A DNA stretch of 5,197 nt from NCBI GenBank assembly GCA_944386315.1, contig CALXAS010000094.1:1-5197 (forward strand). Direction: 5' to 3'. Position 1 is the stretch's first letter, and every line of letters begins with the position of its first letter. Positions 5,063 to 5,197 of the stretch are shown one piece after another. The translations under genes were made by a program, and so were the position numbers. The notes under the pieces were generated by a model that saw only the letters and a list, made by a program, of their open reading frames with translations, searched no databases and was not told where the DNA came from. This DNA is from an uncultured Clostridia bacterium. Its GTDB lineage: Bacteria; Bacillota; Clostridia; TANB77; CAG-508.

Positions 5063-5197
5063 GCTTCAAAATAGCCACTTTCAGCTATATATCAGCTTTT
5101 GGAACTATTTACAAAAGTGCATAACTTTATCCGAAAATATCTAAAAATATCCCATAATATTTCACAGTTGCATTATAATTGCATTATAATTTTTCTA
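5063..5197. other. Non-coding right edge with an imperfect inverted repeat and an 11-bp tandem repeat
   Basis: No open frame with a credible start is visible on either strand. AAATAG (5069-5074) and CTATTT (5105-5110) flank CCA/TGG and AGCT/AGCT pairings, a weak interrupted hairpin without a T-tract. TTGCATTATAA is repeated in tandem at 5168-5178 and 5179-5189, giving TATAAT at 5174-5179 and 5185-5190. No -35 is seen at proper spacing for either. This is probably the upstream region of a gene outside the window. Confidence 0.4.

Overview
This 5.2 kb window is strongly AT-rich (about 30% GC by eye). It has extended -10 promoters, good AGGAGG-type ribosome binding sites, tRNA genes with encoded CCA ends and Rho-independent terminators almost everywhere. 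Together with a VanW/G5 cell-wall protein and an ApeA-type M18 aminopeptidase, this points to a low-GC Gram-positive anaerobe of the Clostridia. That placement is an inference from gene content and composition; no marker gene is present.

Layout from left to right. (1) Bases 1-92 are short, T-rich and unassigned. (2) Bases 93-808 hold a DinJ-YafQ type II toxin-antitoxin locus on the plus strand. It has a consensus-like promoter overlaid by three 8-bp boxes spaced exactly 21 bp apart, an intact RelB/DinJ antitoxin gene (159-467), a YafQ-type toxin gene (473-746) split by an apparent +1 frameshift, and a shared bidirectional terminator. (3) Bases 817-1079 hold a 61-codon minus-strand gene of unknown function with an excellent ribosome binding site and its own promoter region. 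(4) Bases 1156-2655 hold an intact minus-strand M18 aminopeptidase gene with its terminator and promoter. (5) Bases 2816-4672 hold a divergently transcribed plus-strand gene for a membrane-anchored VanW/G5 peptidoglycan-associated protein, followed by a strong terminator. (6) Bases 4704-5062 hold two divergent tRNA genes, tRNA-Arg(ACG) on minus and tRNA-Pro(UGG) on plus, each with a clear promoter and terminator. (7) Bases 5063-5197 are non-coding, with a weak inverted repeat and an 11-bp tandem repeat carrying two TATAAT hexamers, probably upstream DNA of a gene beyond the edge.

Each gene or gene pair forms its own transcription unit. Antitoxin and toxin would be co-transcribed, with the antitoxin likely repressing the promoter, but the toxin reads as broken, so the locus looks like a decaying or frameshift-dependent module. 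The aminopeptidase (cytoplasmic peptide turnover), the VanW protein (cell envelope) and the tRNAs are housekeeping genes with no evident functional link. I see no convincing new multi-gene system. The points most worth a second look are the split toxin, the 21-bp phased operator boxes, and the small orphan gene with its direct-repeat upstream region.
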